NCBI RefSeq assembly: GCF_900453205.1
Contig: NZ_UGQU01000002.1
Coordinates: 1 to 64,000 of the forward strand
Length of the DNA: 64,000 nucleotides
Reading direction: 5' to 3'
DNA from: Moraxella lacunata
Lineage (GTDB): Bacteria > Pseudomonadota > Gammaproteobacteria > Pseudomonadales > Moraxellaceae
The translations under genes were made by a program, and so were the position numbers. Positions 62,897-64,000 of this stretch are shown piece by piece. Under the pieces are notes generated by a model that had not been told where the DNA came from, searched no databases, and worked only from the letters and a program-made list of their open reading frames with translations. Every line of letters begins with the position of its first letter. Position 1 is the first letter of the stretch.

Positions 62897-64000
62897 TTAT
62901 GAGTAGTCGCCCATGTCAATAGAGAGTTTGGCAGACTCTTCTTCGACCGCGGCGGCATTTTTGCTTTCGAGTTTGATTTGTAGACGTAGGTCGTTCGGGC
63001 TATCGGCGTGTTTGAGTGCGTCTTGATAGGTGATTTGCCCTGATTCGTACAGGTCGAACAACGCTTGGTCAAAGGTCTGCATGCCGATGTCACGAGAGCG
63101 TTTCATTACAGGCTTAATCTCGTGAATCTCGCCCTTACGGATGTAGTCAGCAATGAGCTGTGTACCCAGTAGAATTTCGATGGCGGCACGGCGACCTTTG
63201 CCATCAGGGGTTGGGATAAGCTGTTGGGCGATGATGGCACGCAAGTTCAGCGACAAGTCCATGAATAACTGTCCGTGTCTGTCCGCTTCAAAGAAGTGAA
63301 TGATACGGTCGATGGCTTGGTTGGCGTTGTTGGCGTGGAGCGTGGCAAATACCAAGTGACCTGTCTCGGCGTACTGGATGGCATAGCTCATGACTTCACG
63401 GTTACGAATCTCACCGATAAGGATGACATCAGGGGCTTGACGTAGAGTGTTTTTTAGACCTTCTTCAAACGAGAGCGTGTCAATACCCACCTCACGCTGA
63501 GTGACGATACAGCCTTTGTGCTGATGGACGTATTCAATCGGGTCTTCGATAGTAATGATATGACCACGAGAGTTCTCGTTACGATGGCCGATCATGGCAG
63601 CCAGCGTGGTGGATTTACCTGTACCTGTCGCACCCACAAGTAGGATAATGCCACGCTTTTTCATGGCAAGCTCTTTTAGGATGGGTGGTAGGTTCAAATC
63701 TTCGGTGGTGGGAATCTGCGTCTCAATCTTACGCAGTACCATCGCCGCCTTGTTACGCTGAATCATTGCCGACACACGAAAACGAGCGGTTTCGGCTTTG
63801 TCAGAGATGGCAAACTGGCACTCGTTAGTCTCATGAAACTCTTTTTTCTGAGCTTCGGTCATGATACTGGTCACCAATGCCATGGTCTGTTCAGCGGTCA
63901 GTGGGGTTTTGGTCATGGGCAAAATGGTGCCATTGACTTTGAGTGATGGGGGAACGCCTTCGGTGATAAAAAGGTCAGAGCCGTTTTTGGCAATCATCAC
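62897..64000 (-). CDS. pilU: PilU, type IV pilus retraction ATPase (start beyond window)
   Basis: The last 367 residues of a PilT-type ATPase; only a few N-terminal residues are missing (it enters at MIAKNGSDLFITEGVPPSLK). Walker A is GATGTGKSTTLAAM (about 124-137), the Asp box HIITIEDPIEYVHQHKG, Walker B VILIGEIRNREVM and the His box TGHLVFATLHANN are complete. The longer C-terminal tail (KLESKNAAAVEEESAKLSID) and the FFEADRHGQLFMDLS segment favour PilU over PilT. It helps PilT to retract type IV pili, used for twitching and DNA uptake. Converges with fur at a shared terminator. Confidence 0.92.
   Translation of the reverse strand: MMIAKNGSDLFITEGVPPSLKVNGTILPMTKTPLTAEQTMALVTSIMTEAQKKEFHETNECQFAISDKAETARFRVSAMIQRNKAAMVLRKIETQIPTTEDLNLPPILKELAMKKRGIILLVGATGTGKSTTLAAMIGHRNENSRGHIITIEDPIEYVHQHKGCIVTQREVGIDTLSFEEGLKNTLRQAPDVILIGEIRNREVMSYAIQYAETGHLVFATLHANNANQAIDRIIHFFEADRHGQLFMDLSLNLRAIIAQQLIPTPDGKGRRAAIEILLGTQLIADYIRKGEIHEIKPVMKRSRDIGMQTFDQALFDLYESGQITYQDALKHADSPNDLRLQIKLESKNAAAVEEESAKLSIDMGDYS

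Overview
The window looks like chromosomal DNA of a gamma-proteobacterium of the family Moraxellaceae, most likely a Moraxella. This rests on gene content and sequence character (PilU beside Fur, the pst-pho cluster, an RTX-type exoprotein, IS1- and IS30-like elements), not on any database match.

Positions 1-27163 are a T6SS spike and cargo array on the minus strand. Five vgrG genes (A 1-2693, B 5514-8318, C 11548-14367, D 18023-20887, E 23441-27163) share an almost identical N-terminal 640-850 codons, then diverge into short tails resembling transthyretin-like adaptors. Each of B-E is followed by its own cargo: B by a DUF2931-like protein and a Tle1 phospholipase; C by a DUF6402-like protein, a membrane protein, an effector remnant and an orphan PoNi-type immunity gene; D by an IS1 insertion, a DUF3396 immunity protein and a VRR-Nuc nuclease effector; E, which carries a putative clan CD peptidase plus LysM, by a Sel1-repeat lipoprotein and a second DUF3396 protein. 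Every vgrG has its own promoter, in which a G/C homopolymer lies between the -35 and -10 boxes. The tract differs between copies (spacers 17, 18, 19, 18, 19 bp) and sits in a G-quadruplex-type motif. Identical direct repeats, different 3' cassettes and slippable promoters together look like a system for shuffling and switching T6SS arsenals.

Positions 27281-35957 (plus strand) hold hcp, tagJ, tssE, tssF, tssG, a proteasome-beta-like hypothetical, then a second cargo zone: a free-standing VgrG tail, a phosphodiester-glycosidase-like putative effector with a 3-TM partner, and a broken Ntox44-type toxin with a membrane-anchored partner. tssA/B/C/H/J/K/L/M are not in the window. A small palindromic element and tRNA-Gly(GCC) close this part.

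Positions 36416-45989 hold the phosphate regulon on the minus strand, pstS-pstC-pstA-pstB-phoU-phoB-phoR, with a clear Pho box before pstS and ppx further downstream. The pst genes are separated by repeat-filled gaps, including a 148-bp MITE-like element. miaB (46156-47658) is interrupted by one in-frame amber codon.

Positions 47934-54805 carry a 1523-residue RTX-type protein behind a membrane protein gene, plus a duplicated membrane protein followed by a 44-codon stub. After a stretch with a second copy of the 148-bp element and an IS30 remnant come a secreted hypothetical, a YafJ-like amidotransferase, an iron block (FepA-type receptor, IroE/Fes-like esterase, frameshifted di-haem peroxidase), fur, and pilU, which runs off the right edge.
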